Source of the DNA: an uncultured Oscillospiraceae bacterium
GTDB lineage: Bacteria > Bacillota > Clostridia > Oscillospirales > Oscillospiraceae
Direction of reading: 5' to 3'
Assembly (NCBI GenBank): GCA_900759385.1
Contig: CAAEUZ010000101.1
Span: 1 to 5,426 of the forward strand
Length of the DNA: 5,426 bases
This document shows, piece by piece, positions 5,228 to 5,426 of this stretch. The notes beneath the pieces are model-generated. The model did no database searches. It worked only from the letters and a program-made list of their open reading frames with translations, and was not told the DNA's origin. Every line of letters starts with the position of its first letter. Position 1 is the stretch's first letter. The translations under genes and the position numbers were made by a program.

Positions 5228-5426
5228 CGCCCCAAAGAAAAGCGCTTTTTGCCGGCGTTGGGTGCGATGTAACCTTACGCCGGCAATAATTTTAGGGTGG
5301 TCATCCCTAAGCAGGATACGTTATTGTGCAACGCCGACCGCAGTTTGAGCCGCTTGCGCGGCTCGCCGCTGCCGGGTGCGGGTTGTCTGGGCCCCGGGGT
5401 TCACGTTGGGTGGGATTTGTTCTGCC
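5228..5426. other. Gene-free structured region at the right edge
   Basis: I see no credible gene here. The stretch holds several inverted repeats: the palindrome AAAAGCGCTTTT (5238-5249); GCCGGCG/CGCCGGC (5251-5257 with 5278-5284); TTAGGG/CCCTAA (5292-5297 with 5305-5310); GAGCCGC/GCGGCTC with loop TTGC (5347-5364); and CCCCGGGG (5392-5399). A longer-range alternative pairs 5251-5260 with 5329-5338. The element may continue past the window. Confidence 0.5.

Noticed and set aside
5262..5364. Group II intron-like hints (GTGCG at 5262-5266, GAGCCG hairpin at 5347)
   Set aside because: There is no domain V sequence or bulge, no domain VI branch point and no reverse transcriptase; the matches are too short.
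5171..5426. CRISPR array or attachment site at the right end
   Set aside because: There are no regularly spaced direct repeats and no integrase or tRNA fragment; the repeats present are inverted.

Overview
The window looks like a housekeeping stretch of a GC-rich Firmicute, most likely a Clostridia gut-type lineage such as Oscillospiraceae or relatives. The placement is inferred from several things: CCA-encoded tRNA genes in a Thr-Tyr pair, SigA-type promoters, strong Shine-Dalgarno (SD) sites, a C. symbiosum/E. coli-type glutamate dehydrogenase and a clostridial-looking glycerate dehydrogenase. All recognised genes are on the + strand.

Layout. Positions 1-357 are a small stable-RNA unit: an AT-rich upstream region, a near-consensus promoter (54-82), tRNA-Thr(TGT), tRNA-Tyr(GTA) and a rho-independent terminator. 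Next is a metallo-beta-lactamase-fold hydrolase with a TTG start (424-1155). A good promoter (1191-1219) then drives gdhA, an NADP-type glutamate dehydrogenase (1280-2629), followed by a small unrecognised single-pass membrane protein (2663-2962). A strong extended -10 promoter is built into the 3' end of that small gene. A GC-rich hairpin/terminator (2982-3006) follows it, then a two-gene unit: glycerate 2-kinase (3046-4182) and a hydroxypyruvate reductase/glycerate dehydrogenase (4208-5170). The last 256 bases hold no gene that I can support, but are dense in inverted repeats and look like an interspersed repeat or structured 3' element cut by the window edge.

How the genes work together. 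The last two genes form a coherent pathway: hydroxypyruvate is reduced to D-glycerate, which is phosphorylated to 2-phosphoglycerate and enters glycolysis. GdhA links 2-oxoglutarate and ammonium to glutamate, and its codon use suggests high expression. The hydrolase has all its metal ligands, but its substrate cannot be told from sequence.

I do not see a clear new biological system here. The points most worth a second look are the structured repeat at the right end, the promoter-plus-hairpin leader of the glycerate operon with mutually exclusive folds, the unrecognised small membrane protein behind gdhA, and the non-Asp cofactor position in the hydroxypyruvate reductase.
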